From Bacteroidota bacterium (GTDB lineage Bacteria; Bacteroidota; Bacteroidia; UBA8524): DNA of 14,442 bases. The notes under the pieces are model-generated. The model saw only the letters and a program-made list of their open reading frames with translations. It was not told the origin of the DNA and did no database searches. Position numbers and translations under genes: made by a program. Shown one piece after another: positions 7,955-14,134 of this stretch. Where the stretch lies: assembly GCA_003531115.1 (NCBI GenBank), contig DQHT01000024.1:3366-17807 (forward strand), given 5' to 3'. The number at the start of each line of letters is the position of its first letter. Position 1 is the stretch's first letter.

Positions 7955-8862
7955 TAGGACTCAATGCACTGTGGAAATTCAGCCGGCCACACACCATCAT
8001 CGGCAGTGTGATCAGTATCGTTACCCTTTATTATATTGTTTACAGGGTCCAGGGAATATTCAACCTTCCCTTCTTATTGATGGCTTTGGGCACGGGCATC
8101 TCCTGCAATATTTTTATTGTCGGTATCAACCAGATCGCTGATGTAAACATAGATAAGATCAATAAACCCTACTTGCCGATCCCATCTGGATTATTAAGTG
8201 TGCGCAAGGCCAGGATCGTCGTATTCACTGCCCTGATTATCAGTCTTATTTTTGCTTTATGGATCTCCCCCTATCTCTTCGGCATCGTTGCCTTATCGAC
8301 AGCCATCGGCTGGGCCTATTCCATGCCCCCGCTTTATTTGAAACGGCATCACGTAAGCGCCGCCCTGGCCATCGCAACAGTTCGCGGCATCCTGCTCAAT
8401 GCCGGTGGCTTTCTTGTTTTTAATTATGAGATAAACCACTCCCTTGAAATGCCCGTTAATGTGGTCATCCTCACATATTTCATCCTGGCATTCAGTATCG
8501 TCATTTCCTGGTTTAAGGATTTGTCAGACATGGAAGGCGATGCGAAATACCAAATCAAAACCCTGGCCATCCAGTACTCGCCCAGAGCGGCTTTGATCAC
8601 TGGGAATCTTGTGGTCGCAGCGGCCTACCTATTTACCCTTTATATGAAATGGGATGATTTTTTTAATGCAGAAACCCCCACATATGAAACCAGGGTCCTT
8701 TTTATCGGTCATCTTGTTTTATTTGGCTGCTTCATCCTCAATGCCTTGTCGATACGGCCTGGCGAACTCCAATCCATTAAAAAATTCTACAAACGTTTCT
8801 GGTGGTTCTTTTTTGCCGAATATGCCGTTTATCTGCTGGCATATGCCGTGGAAGCTTTTTAA
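7951..8862 (+). CDS. UbiA-family prenyltransferase, homogentisate phytyltransferase-like
   Basis: This 303-residue integral membrane protein has about eight or nine hydrophobic segments. The first Asp-rich motif is NQIADVNID (N60, D64, D68), directly followed by KINKPYLPIPSG. The second is DLSDMEGD (D190, D193, D197). Both bind the prenyl diphosphate through Mg2+. Three stretches point to the homogentisate phytyl/prenyltransferase branch rather than MenA or UbiA proper: FSRPHTIIGS at 10-19, WAYSMPPLYLKR at 121-132 and TVRGILLN at 143-150. These match what I recall of the cyanobacterial and plant tocopherol enzymes. The expected reaction is prenylation with decarboxylation of an aromatic head group. 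The acceptor is not proven, and no 4-hydroxyphenylpyruvate dioxygenase gene is visible here. Confidence 0.88.
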   Translation: MIGLNALWKFSRPHTIIGSVISIVTLYYIVYRVQGIFNLPFLLMALGTGISCNIFIVGINQIADVNIDKINKPYLPIPSGLLSVRKARIVVFTALIISLIFALWISPYLFGIVALSTAIGWAYSMPPLYLKRHHVSAALAIATVRGILLNAGGFLVFNYEINHSLEMPVNVVILTYFILAFSIVISWFKDLSDMEGDAKYQIKTLAIQYSPRAALITGNLVVAAAYLFTLYMKWDDFFNAETPTYETRVLFIGHLVLFGCFILNALSIRPGELQSIKKFYKRFWWFFFAEYAVYLLAYAVEAF

Positions 8863-8929
8863 ATGCGATCGGGATAAACTGTTGGCTGACTTTCAAAACA
8901 AATAGGTAGTTTAGTTTTAAATTAGCCCA

Positions 8930-9502
8930 ATGAGAAAAATAATTTCCTTTATGCACATATCGCTGGATGGTTTTGTAGCAGGACCGAACGGAGAAATGGA
9001 CTGGATCAAATTTGATCAGGAGCTTTTTGATCATGTAGAAAGTCGGATAAGCCAGGGCGACACGGCATTATATGGACGCGTTACTTTTCAGATGATGGAA
9101 AACTACTGGCCGACCGCAGCCGATAAGCCCAACGCGACCAAACACGACATTGAACATGCCAAATGGTATAGCAAGGCTCACAAAGTTGTTTTATCAAAAA
9201 CAATGAATGATGCGGGTTTGTCGAACACAACAATTATTAGCGAAAACCTAAGGGACAGAATAAATGAAATTAAACACCAGTCAGGTGCAGACATCTTGCT
9301 TTTTGGCAGCCCGACTGCAACCCATTCCCTTATCCAACAGAACCTGATCGACGGTTACTGGCTTTTTGTTAATCCCATAATTCTCGGACGAGGCATTCCT
9401 TTGTTTGCAGATATCAAGGAAAAAATAAATCTAAACCTACTATCGACCCGGCCATTTGCCTGTGGGGTAACAGAGCTGAATTATATGGTGGACAGAAAAT
9501 AA
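8930..9502 (+). CDS. dihydrofolate reductase-fold family protein (RibD C-terminal type)
   Basis: This 190-residue protein belongs to the RibD_C/YyaP-like group. Features are the N-terminal strand ISFMHISLDGFVAGP with NGEMDW (4-25), GRVTFQMM after an acidic helix (49-56), a central strand KVVLSKT (85-91), DILLFGSPTATHSLIQQNLID (split at 121-141, a nucleotide-binding glycine turn) and NPIILGRGIPLF (148-159). Members are NADPH-binding reductases or are uncharacterised. They are not the essential folate enzyme, and the substrate cannot be told from sequence. The gene stands alone, with its own start 68 bases after the prenyltransferase gene. Confidence 0.9.
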   Translation: MRKIISFMHISLDGFVAGPNGEMDWIKFDQELFDHVESRISQGDTALYGRVTFQMMENYWPTAADKPNATKHDIEHAKWYSKAHKVVLSKTMNDAGLSNTTIISENLRDRINEIKHQSGADILLFGSPTATHSLIQQNLIDGYWLFVNPIILGRGIPLFADIKEKINLNLLSTRPFACGVTELNYMVDRK

Positions 9503-9511
9503 TGACAAATG

Positions 9512-9541
9512 GTAAAGGGGCCTTGCAACCCTCCTTTTATA
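9512..9541 (+). terminator. possible hairpin downstream of the reductase gene
   Basis: AAAGGGG (9514-9520) can pair with CC and CCTTT within ACCCTCCTTTT (9528-9538) if one T is bulged out, leaving a loop of about nine bases. A short T run closes the stem. It begins about ten bases after the stop of the reductase gene. The stem is imperfect and the U-tract is short, so this is only a candidate. Confidence 0.25.
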
Positions 9542-9667
9542 AGGATGTACAAGGAAAAGTAAGCAACCAATTGAATTCCCAAACTCGTTCTCACAATTAA
9601 TGTGAACTATTTATCATAATATGGCACCGACCTCAAGAGCCTCAGCAACATTAGAACTAAAAAAACT

Positions 9668-10741
9668 ATGAAGCTTCTATCTCTCCTTCTTTTTCTCAGC
9701 CTTCCTACACTCTCGTTTGGGCAGTACAACTATTCTTTCCTGAAAGAGTATTTTTTCGGCAGACAACCCAGTGCACGGGCAGAAGCGATGGGACGGAGTT
9801 ATGCTTCTATAGACGGGGACCTGACAACAGCTTTTTATAATCCCGCAGGGGTCGCAAGCATTCAGGGACTTGAATTAAGTGGCTCATACTCATCGCCTTA
9901 TTACCTTGCAAAAGATGCGAATTATGGATTTGTGAGTGTATGTTATACGTTTAACGACTACCTTGTAATCGGACTGAACCGAAACCAGTTTTCCTTCGGA
10001 AAGAATATCATTTTTACTGACGATCAGGGGAATACCCTGCCTTATTCTCCGTATGAAACAAACTACTGCCTGACTATAGCCTCACAACCGATCAAAAACT
10101 TATATCTGGGTCTAAATACAAATTGTTTGATATGGCAGCCTCTGGACAGGAAAGCGACAGCGTTCTACTTCGACTTTGGTGTGATCAAGAAGTTTTCGTT
10201 CGCTCAAAAAGTAGCAAGCGGTCACTCCGTTAATCTGGGAGCAAGTATTGTAAATTTCAATTATGGAAAAATCACATTGGACAATAACGGAAAAAAATTG
10301 CCCCATGTTTTACCCGTAATTACAAGACTCGGAGCTAATTATCAGTTCACTCTCGATAAACATTGGCTCATCGACACCCTGAAGACCTTTAACTTTTTAA
10401 TTCAGGGAGAATTCCAGGATGTTTTAAATTCCGGCTATGAAACTGCCCTTCGCACAGGGGGTGAAATAACCTTTCTCGAGATCCTATCCATTCGTGCGGG
10501 CTATTACAAAGAAACCATCGACGACTATGGTAATCCTGCTTTCAATAAGGGAGAAATAAAGGCGCTGACCTACGGCTTCGGCTTACAAATTCCTCTGTTT
10601 AAATTGACAAATATTCCCCTGAACATAAATTTTGACTACACTTCTTTGCCGCAACCAGACCACACAACCGCTTATTACAACTTTGGTAATTTTACAACAT
10701 ACAATTTGAGGCTGAACTGGATTTTCAAAGACAAAAAATAG
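9668..10741 (+). CDS. PorV/PorQ-like outer-membrane beta-barrel protein
   Basis: This 357-residue outer-membrane protein has a signal peptide (1-19, ending SFGQ). The motif QPSARAEAMGRSYASIDGD and then AFYNPAG at 56-61 is the N-terminal signature of the PorV/PorQ (FadL-related, UPF0164) group. The remainder alternates polar and aromatic residues in about a dozen strands, with GLNRNQFSFG, YLGLNTNCLIW, FDFGVIKKF, NLGASIVNFNYG, SIRAGYYKE and YGFGLQIPLF as clear examples. PorV shuttles T9SS cargo to the cell-surface attachment complex and PorQ is a related component. This copy is probably a paralog rather than the main PorV. The neighbouring fragment of a T9SS sorting domain makes the T9SS link suggestive, but not proof. 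Confidence 0.75.
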   Translation: MKLLSLLLFLSLPTLSFGQYNYSFLKEYFFGRQPSARAEAMGRSYASIDGDLTTAFYNPAGVASIQGLELSGSYSSPYYLAKDANYGFVSVCYTFNDYLVIGLNRNQFSFGKNIIFTDDQGNTLPYSPYETNYCLTIASQPIKNLYLGLNTNCLIWQPLDRKATAFYFDFGVIKKFSFAQKVASGHSVNLGASIVNFNYGKITLDNNGKKLPHVLPVITRLGANYQFTLDKHWLIDTLKTFNFLIQGEFQDVLNSGYETALRTGGEITFLEILSIRAGYYKETIDDYGNPAFNKGEIKALTYGFGLQIPLFKLTNIPLNINFDYTSLPQPDHTTAYYNFGNFTTYNLRLNWIFKDKK

Positions 10742-10749
10742 TAGGTTGA

Positions 10750-10881
10750 ATGACAAATCTTAAGTTCCTAGATTTCAGCATAGGGCAAATCGACATGAGG
10801 GATTTTCAAGCTGGAAATTATGTGTTAATGGTTCGTTATACAGATGGTACCTGCCTGAGGAAGAAAATTATTAAAAATTAG
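10750..10881 (+). pseudogene. orphan T9SS C-terminal sorting-domain fragment
   Basis: A 43-codon open frame starts eight bases after the PorV-like gene stop. Its last 32 codons (10783-10878) align without gaps to the last 32 codons of the T9SS cargo gene (7073-7168): 20 of 32 residues are identical and most others conservative. Both contain IDMR, GNY, GTCL and KKI in the same places. The fragment lacks the upstream YPNP segment, any passenger domain and a signal peptide, so it cannot be exported alone. I read it as the surviving 3' end of a lost or rearranged cargo gene, although a very small expressed peptide is possible. It ends one base before the next start. Confidence 0.75.
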
Positions 10882-10882
10882 A

Positions 10883-11356
10883 ATGAAAAGAAACGTAGAT
10901 CTCGCCAACCGGCTTCGTGAAGTGCTGCTCGATGGAAAATGGATCGCCAATACCAACTTCAAAGACCAAATAAGCCGTGTTAGTTGGCAGCAGGCTATCC
11001 ATCAGGTGGAAAATTTAAACACCATTGCCCTGCTAACCTTTCATATCAACTACTATCTGGACGGGCTTCTCAGGGCTTTTGAAACAGGCCGACTTGAAAT
11101 TAGCGACAAGTACAGTTTTGACCTTCCGCCTATAGCATCAGCAGAAGAATGGGATACTTTGCGCACCAGGTTTTTTGCCAATGCTGAAAAATTCGCAAAT
11201 CGAGTTGAACAAATGGATGACAGTTTGTTCGACCAGCCCTTTATCGATGAAAAGTATGGAAGCTATTGGCGCAATATAGAAGGGGTTATTGAGCATAGTT
11301 ATTATCATTTGGGGCAGGTTTCGTTGATCAGGAAGATGATTGTGCATGGGTTATGA
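10883..11356 (+). CDS. DinB-family (four-helix bundle) protein
   Basis: This 157-residue helical protein is of the DinB/DUF1572 superfamily. The metal-ligand histidines typical of the fold are seen at H54 (TFHINYYLDGLL) and at H138 and H142 (GVIEHSYYHLGQVSLIRK), the usual HxxxH pair in the last helix. Related proteins include thiol-S-transferases that use bacillithiol or mycothiol, but most members, including this type, have no known substrate. Length matches the family. The start follows the stop of the orphan sorting-domain fragment by one base, so the original upstream boundary may have been remodelled. Confidence 0.85.
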   Translation: MKRNVDLANRLREVLLDGKWIANTNFKDQISRVSWQQAIHQVENLNTIALLTFHINYYLDGLLRAFETGRLEISDKYSFDLPPIASAEEWDTLRTRFFANAEKFANRVEQMDDSLFDQPFIDEKYGSYWRNIEGVIEHSYYHLGQVSLIRKMIVHGL

Positions 11357-11371
11357 TAAAGCAGCTTGGTT

Positions 11372-11399
11372 CAGGCGGCAGGGCACAGGCGGCAGGGTA
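11372..11399. repeat. two tandem copies of a 14-base unit
   Basis: CAGGCGGCAGGGCA (11372-11385) is followed directly by CAGGCGGCAGGGTA (11386-11399), with 13 of 14 bases identical. It lies between the DinB-family gene and the next secreted protein and is more GC-rich than its surroundings. Short GGCAGGG-type tandem tracts of this sort occur in intergenic regions of Bacteroidota genomes. No function is evident. Confidence 0.7.
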
Positions 11400-11452
11400 T
11401 TCTGTTTTGAAACTCCAAATATGAAATTCAATCTGTTAATTGCACGTGATTT

Positions 11453-11899
11453 ATGAATCCTTTTTTAATCAGCTTTATCATTCTCCTCTTCAGTTGGCCC
11501 CTTGCATCTGACCATTCTTCGCGTCTTGAAATTGGAAAGCCTGTTTGCGGTCATAACTTGAGTGGAAATGAGTATGAAGACTTTAGAAAACGTGCAGATG
11601 AGTCTGGAAACGTATACGATACTGATACCTTATGGAACATTTATGATCAGCTTAATGATTCGATTAGAAATGTTTTGCCTGACAATATTGAGGTTGAAAT
11701 ATTCCTGTCACTCTTAAATGATAAAGAAGTAGGTATTGATGTGATCATGCCCGAAAATGACGCCTATTTTCAAAAAATCCGGTGCGTGGTCATGAATGCT
11801 AACTTTAAAGGAAAAATGCCTTCCAGACGTTATCTCTGCATTTTTTCATTTGAAAACATAGACAAACCCTTGCAGGTAGCGGTGAAGAGAATCGAGTAG
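11453..11899 (+). CDS. small secreted protein, unknown function
   Basis: This 148-residue protein has an N-terminal hydrophobic segment (about 3-18, ending PLASDHSS) that looks like a signal peptide. The mature part has two halves: an acidic, probably helical region (about 40-75, with YEDFRKRADESG and DTLWNIYDQLNDS) and a beta-rich region (about 80-146, with VEIFLSLLNDKEVGIDVIMP and RYLCIFSFENIDK split by turns). Cysteines at about 32, 111 and 129 could form a disulfide outside the cytoplasm. I do not recognise the family, and the gene has no obvious partner. Confidence 0.65.
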   Translation: MNPFLISFIILLFSWPLASDHSSRLEIGKPVCGHNLSGNEYEDFRKRADESGNVYDTDTLWNIYDQLNDSIRNVLPDNIEVEIFLSLLNDKEVGIDVIMPENDAYFQKIRCVVMNANFKGKMPSRRYLCIFSFENIDKPLQVAVKRIE

Positions 11900-11934
11900 G
11901 CACGTAGGTATTACAGAAACAAATAATGCATTAA

Positions 11935-12093
11935 ATTGAAAATCCAATACTGTTCCGATCTCCATTTGGGCATCACCATTCCAATACCCCTGAGTTTAAA
12001 ATTGGAAAAACAAGCATGATCACCAATCAGTTGGGTTATGTGCAGATGGGGGAACATTTTGGGTTTGAAACGAATTCCTTCTTTGAGATTTGA
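11935..12093 (+). pseudogene. possible decayed gene fragment
   Basis: Most of the 268-base gap between 11899 and 12168 is covered by an open frame of 52 codons that begins after a TAA at 11932 and has no start codon before 12016. It reads like real protein, with PILFRSPFGHHHSNTPEFK and then ITNQLGYVQMGEHFGFETNS, and has low repeat content and balanced composition. It lacks a start and any upstream domain, so I treat it as a possible remnant. The family is not recognised, and a chance frame is not excluded. Confidence 0.25.
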
Positions 12094-12141
12094 TATAAGC
12101 CCAACTCAACCAAGGCCAAACCAAATAAAAAATCAATTGCG

Positions 12142-12149
12142 TATATTTG
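12142..12149 (+). promoter_or_regulatory. Bacteroidota -7 promoter box for the PIN toxin-antitoxin operon
   Basis: TATATTTG is an exact match to the TAnnTTTG -7 element used by the Bacteroidota primary sigma factor. It lies 19 bases before the ATG of the antitoxin gene, implying a leader of only about a dozen bases. No clear -33 TTTG stands at the expected spacing, so the call rests on the -7 box and its position. Confidence 0.4.
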
Positions 12150-12167
12150 TTATAGAAGCGGACGCAG

Positions 12168-12392
12168 ATGGACAAAGCGCTAAAAATAGAAACTATCTTA
12201 TCTCAGATCAGAAAACTAGATCATGAAACCAGATTATACCTCATGGAACGACTCGTACGATTGGTGGGGCAACAAGATAGAAAGAAAGAAAAAACTTCTT
12301 CACACCTGCTTGAACTAAATAATTTGGGTGCCGAAATTTGGAAAGATGTAAATATTGATCAGTACGTCCAACAGGAAAGGCAATGGGATTAA
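12168..12392 (+). CDS. antitoxin of a PIN-domain toxin-antitoxin pair
   Basis: This is a 74-residue antitoxin candidate. The N-terminal half (ETILSQIRKLDHETRLYLMERLVRLV, split at residues 8-33) is a helical dimerisation-like segment. The C-terminal tail (about 48-74, LNNLGAEIWKDVNIDQYVQQERQWD in two pieces) is of the kind I recall in small antitoxins paired with PIN toxins in cyanobacteria and Bacteroidota, where an LxGLGxEIW...YxxxER stretch wraps the toxin. No classical AbrB or ribbon-helix-helix domain is visible. It overlaps the toxin gene by ten bases, which fits coupled translation. Confidence 0.85.
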   Translation: MDKALKIETILSQIRKLDHETRLYLMERLVRLVGQQDRKKEKTSSHLLELNNLGAEIWKDVNIDQYVQQERQWD

Positions 12393-12838
12393 CGGCCGGA
12401 TTGTTAGATAAGACTGTATTTCTCGATACTGCTCCTCTTATCTATTTCATTGAAGGCCATTCAATATATCAAGACCCACTATTCGAACTATTTAAAGCAA
12501 ATGACGAAGGCAAACTTCGTTTTGCAACTTCGACTTTGACATTATTGGAGGTGTTGGTTCAACCCATGCGTCTAAATCGAAGTGACTTGGTCGACAAATA
12601 CGAACAAATCCTTACCAGTTCTCCCCATCTAGATATCTACGACATAGATTTCCGTATAGCGAGACGAGCTGCGCAATTAAGAGCTAAATACAACCTTAAA
12701 ACACCTGACGCGCTTCAAATAGCAACTTGCGTTGAACGCAAATCTGATGTGTTCCTAACGAATGACGTAGATCTGAAAAAAGTGACGGAAGTAGCCGTGT
12801 TGACACTAAAAGAAATCATTGATAAAGGACCGCTATGA
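12383..12838 (+). CDS. vapC: PIN-domain ribonuclease toxin (VapC-like)
   Basis: This 151-residue PIN-domain protein has all the conserved acidic residues of the Mg2+-dependent nuclease site: D15 in VFLDTAPLIYF, E56 in TLLEVLV, D109 in KTPDALQIAT and D128 in LTNDVDL. VapC-type toxins cleave RNA, often tRNA, when freed from their antitoxin. The start codon is chosen at 12383, overlapping the antitoxin end by ten bases; the first catalytic strand starts 11 residues in. The toxin looks complete and active. Its stop overlaps the start of the next gene (ATGA). Confidence 0.93.
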   Translation: MGLTAGLLDKTVFLDTAPLIYFIEGHSIYQDPLFELFKANDEGKLRFATSTLTLLEVLVQPMRLNRSDLVDKYEQILTSSPHLDIYDIDFRIARRAAQLRAKYNLKTPDALQIATCVERKSDVFLTNDVDLKKVTEVAVLTLKEIIDKGPL

Positions 12839-13260
12839 AAAGGATCGACAGTGAATTTACACCCCTCGTTAAACTTTTTCCAATCATTATAAGTTCCTTC
12901 TTTTTCCTGCTTTTACTCTGGGTATTCTTTCTCCTCAAAAATGTGTGGGCTATTGTGATACTCGTGGCATTAGGGTGTATTTTCTACGGCTTTTATAAAA
13001 ACTTCTGGCTGAAACTCTCCAAAATTGAGTACGATAAAAATAGCCGTAAAATTCATGTTGAGCCTGAGGGAATTACAATACCGATTGAATCCATTCAAAA
13101 GATCAGAACAGAATTTGGCGCTTTCCTGGAGTTCTTTCCTTTGACAATCATTGAATATAAACGAGAGGATAACAAACCGGGATCAATTCACTTTATCGCA
13201 AGAAGATCAATATTCAAAACCAAAATCGGGAACGATATTATTTCGTATTTCGATCAATAA
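12835..13260 (+). CDS. two-helix membrane protein with C-terminal PH-like domain, overlapping the PIN toxin gene
   Basis: This 141-residue protein has two adjacent hydrophobic segments (about 13-34 and 38-54) and a roughly 85-residue soluble C-terminal part. The soluble part has alternating strands (KIEYDKNSRKIHVE, ITIPIESIQKIRTEF, LTIIEYKRE, GSIHFIARRS) and a final helix, reminiscent of bacterial PH-like domains. I do not recognise a named family. It shares an ATGA overlap with the PIN toxin gene and so is probably translated from the same mRNA. Whether it belongs to the toxin-antitoxin system or is a passenger cannot be told here. No signal peptide or lipobox is present. Confidence 0.75.
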   Translation: MKRIDSEFTPLVKLFPIIISSFFFLLLLWVFFLLKNVWAIVILVALGCIFYGFYKNFWLKLSKIEYDKNSRKIHVEPEGITIPIESIQKIRTEFGAFLEFFPLTIIEYKREDNKPGSIHFIARRSIFKTKIGNDIISYFDQ

Positions 13261-13346
13261 TAAACAAAAATAACTGAACCCCAAGGTGCGAAAGCCTGAA
13301 TCCCCGTAGATTCTGCTCAGTCCGTCGCACTTCGGCCCGGATGATT

Positions 13347-13380
13347 CGTTTGGCCTATCCTTCGACAAGCTCAGCAAACG
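13347..13380. repeat. dispersed-repeat-like hairpin with CCTTCGACAAGCTCAG core
   Basis: CGTTTG (13347-13352) and CAAACG (13375-13380) are exact reverse complements bracketing CCTTCGACAAGCTCAG (13359-13374). The core is a sequence I recall as a very common interspersed repeat in Bacteroidota and some other genomes. With convergent genes on both sides, it may act as a bidirectional terminator or REP-like element. Copy number cannot be judged from one window. Confidence 0.55.
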
Positions 13381-13429
13381 GACTATAACCTCATCCCCAG
13401 GTCCCCTCGTCTCCAAGTCTCACCATCTT

Positions 13430-13489
13430 GTCCGCCGAAGCTGGCCGCAATTCATCGCCTTACCGAAATTCCCATCAGCGTAGGCGGAC
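13430..13489. repeat. inverted repeat GTCCGCC / GGCGGAC overlapping the end of the minus-strand barrel gene
   Basis: GTCCGCC (13430-13436) and GGCGGAC (13483-13489) are exact reverse complements 46 bases apart. The left arm continues as GTCCGCCGAAGC, which resembles a common Bacteroidota intergenic repeat. The right arm lies inside the last codons of the minus-strand barrel gene, so the repeat appears to have entered, or grown over, the gene end. Together with the hairpin at 13347-13380 it fills the 214-base gap between the convergent genes. I see no gene in that gap. Confidence 0.55.
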
Positions 13490-14131
13490 CCTGTCTTTAA
13501 AATACCTCTCCCAAAACCACTCCACATCCAAGCCAAGGCCATAGGTATAGATCGGTGCGCTGAAATCGGAAGAGATGGTATTGGAGAATAAGGCATAACG
13601 GTAACCAATGCCTGCTCCTGCGGTGAACCAGGGTAGAATTCTGAAACTGGCATTGAGTGAAACTTCAAAGGGGACGAACTTAAAATTTTTGTAGAACCTT
13701 ACTTCTCCTCCTTCATTGCGCTCGAGCCTGCTGCCAAAGCCAAAGCCGCTTTGAACAGGGAGCGCCAGTTTCCATCGACCCCGGTTGAAAAGCACATAGT
13801 CGCAGGTAAATGCGAGGTACATAAATTTATTCTCCTGGAAACGGGTTTCCTGGGCGGGAGTACCCTGGGCATAGACGTACTCCCGGGTGATAGTGTGGCG
13901 CAGACGGTACATGCCTGCCAGTAAACGGATCTTGCCCCCATAGCTCAGGCCAAAACGTACTCCGTCAATTTGGGCCGGCTCATCCCGAACAAATGAATTT
14001 CGTCCATCAAATGAAAAATAGTTCGTCGGCTCCTTCTTCAGGTATATCCGAAAAGTGTCAAGGGGATTGTATTGCGCCTTTGCCGAAACAAGCGTCAGAG
14101 TAAGGAAAACAAGCCCTATCCAGCGGCGCAC
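13475..14131 (-). CDS. outer-membrane beta-barrel protein, unknown function
   Basis: This is a 218-residue protein on the minus strand. It has a signal peptide (1-19, MRRWIGLVFLTLTLVSAKA, then Q) starting at GTG (14131). The body is barrel-like, with short alternating strands and aromatic girdles such as VRFGLSYGGKIRLLAGMY, FMYLAFTCDYVLF, LALPVQSGFGFGSRLE, VSLNASFRILPWFTAGAG and YTYGLGLDVEWFWERYF. Barrels normally end in an aromatic residue, but this one ends with a basic KDRVRLR tail encoded by an inverted-repeat arm, so the C-terminus may have been extended past an original WERYF end. The start lies three bases after the rhodanese gene's stop, indicating coupling. No family name is recognised. 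Confidence 0.78.
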   Translation of the reverse strand: MRRWIGLVFLTLTLVSAKAQYNPLDTFRIYLKKEPTNYFSFDGRNSFVRDEPAQIDGVRFGLSYGGKIRLLAGMYRLRHTITREYVYAQGTPAQETRFQENKFMYLAFTCDYVLFNRGRWKLALPVQSGFGFGSRLERNEGGEVRFYKNFKFVPFEVSLNASFRILPWFTAGAGIGYRYALFSNTISSDFSAPIYTYGLGLDVEWFWERYFKDRVRLR

Positions 14132-14134
14132 CTG

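Noticed and set aside
12038..12226. 62-codon frame overlapping the antitoxin start.
   Set aside because: Out of frame with the antitoxin, spans its promoter, and shows no protein-like pattern.
13207..13416. Minus-strand 69-codon frame across the repeat region.
   Set aside because: Built from dispersed-repeat sequence and the antisense of the 12835-13260 gene; no sign of a protein.
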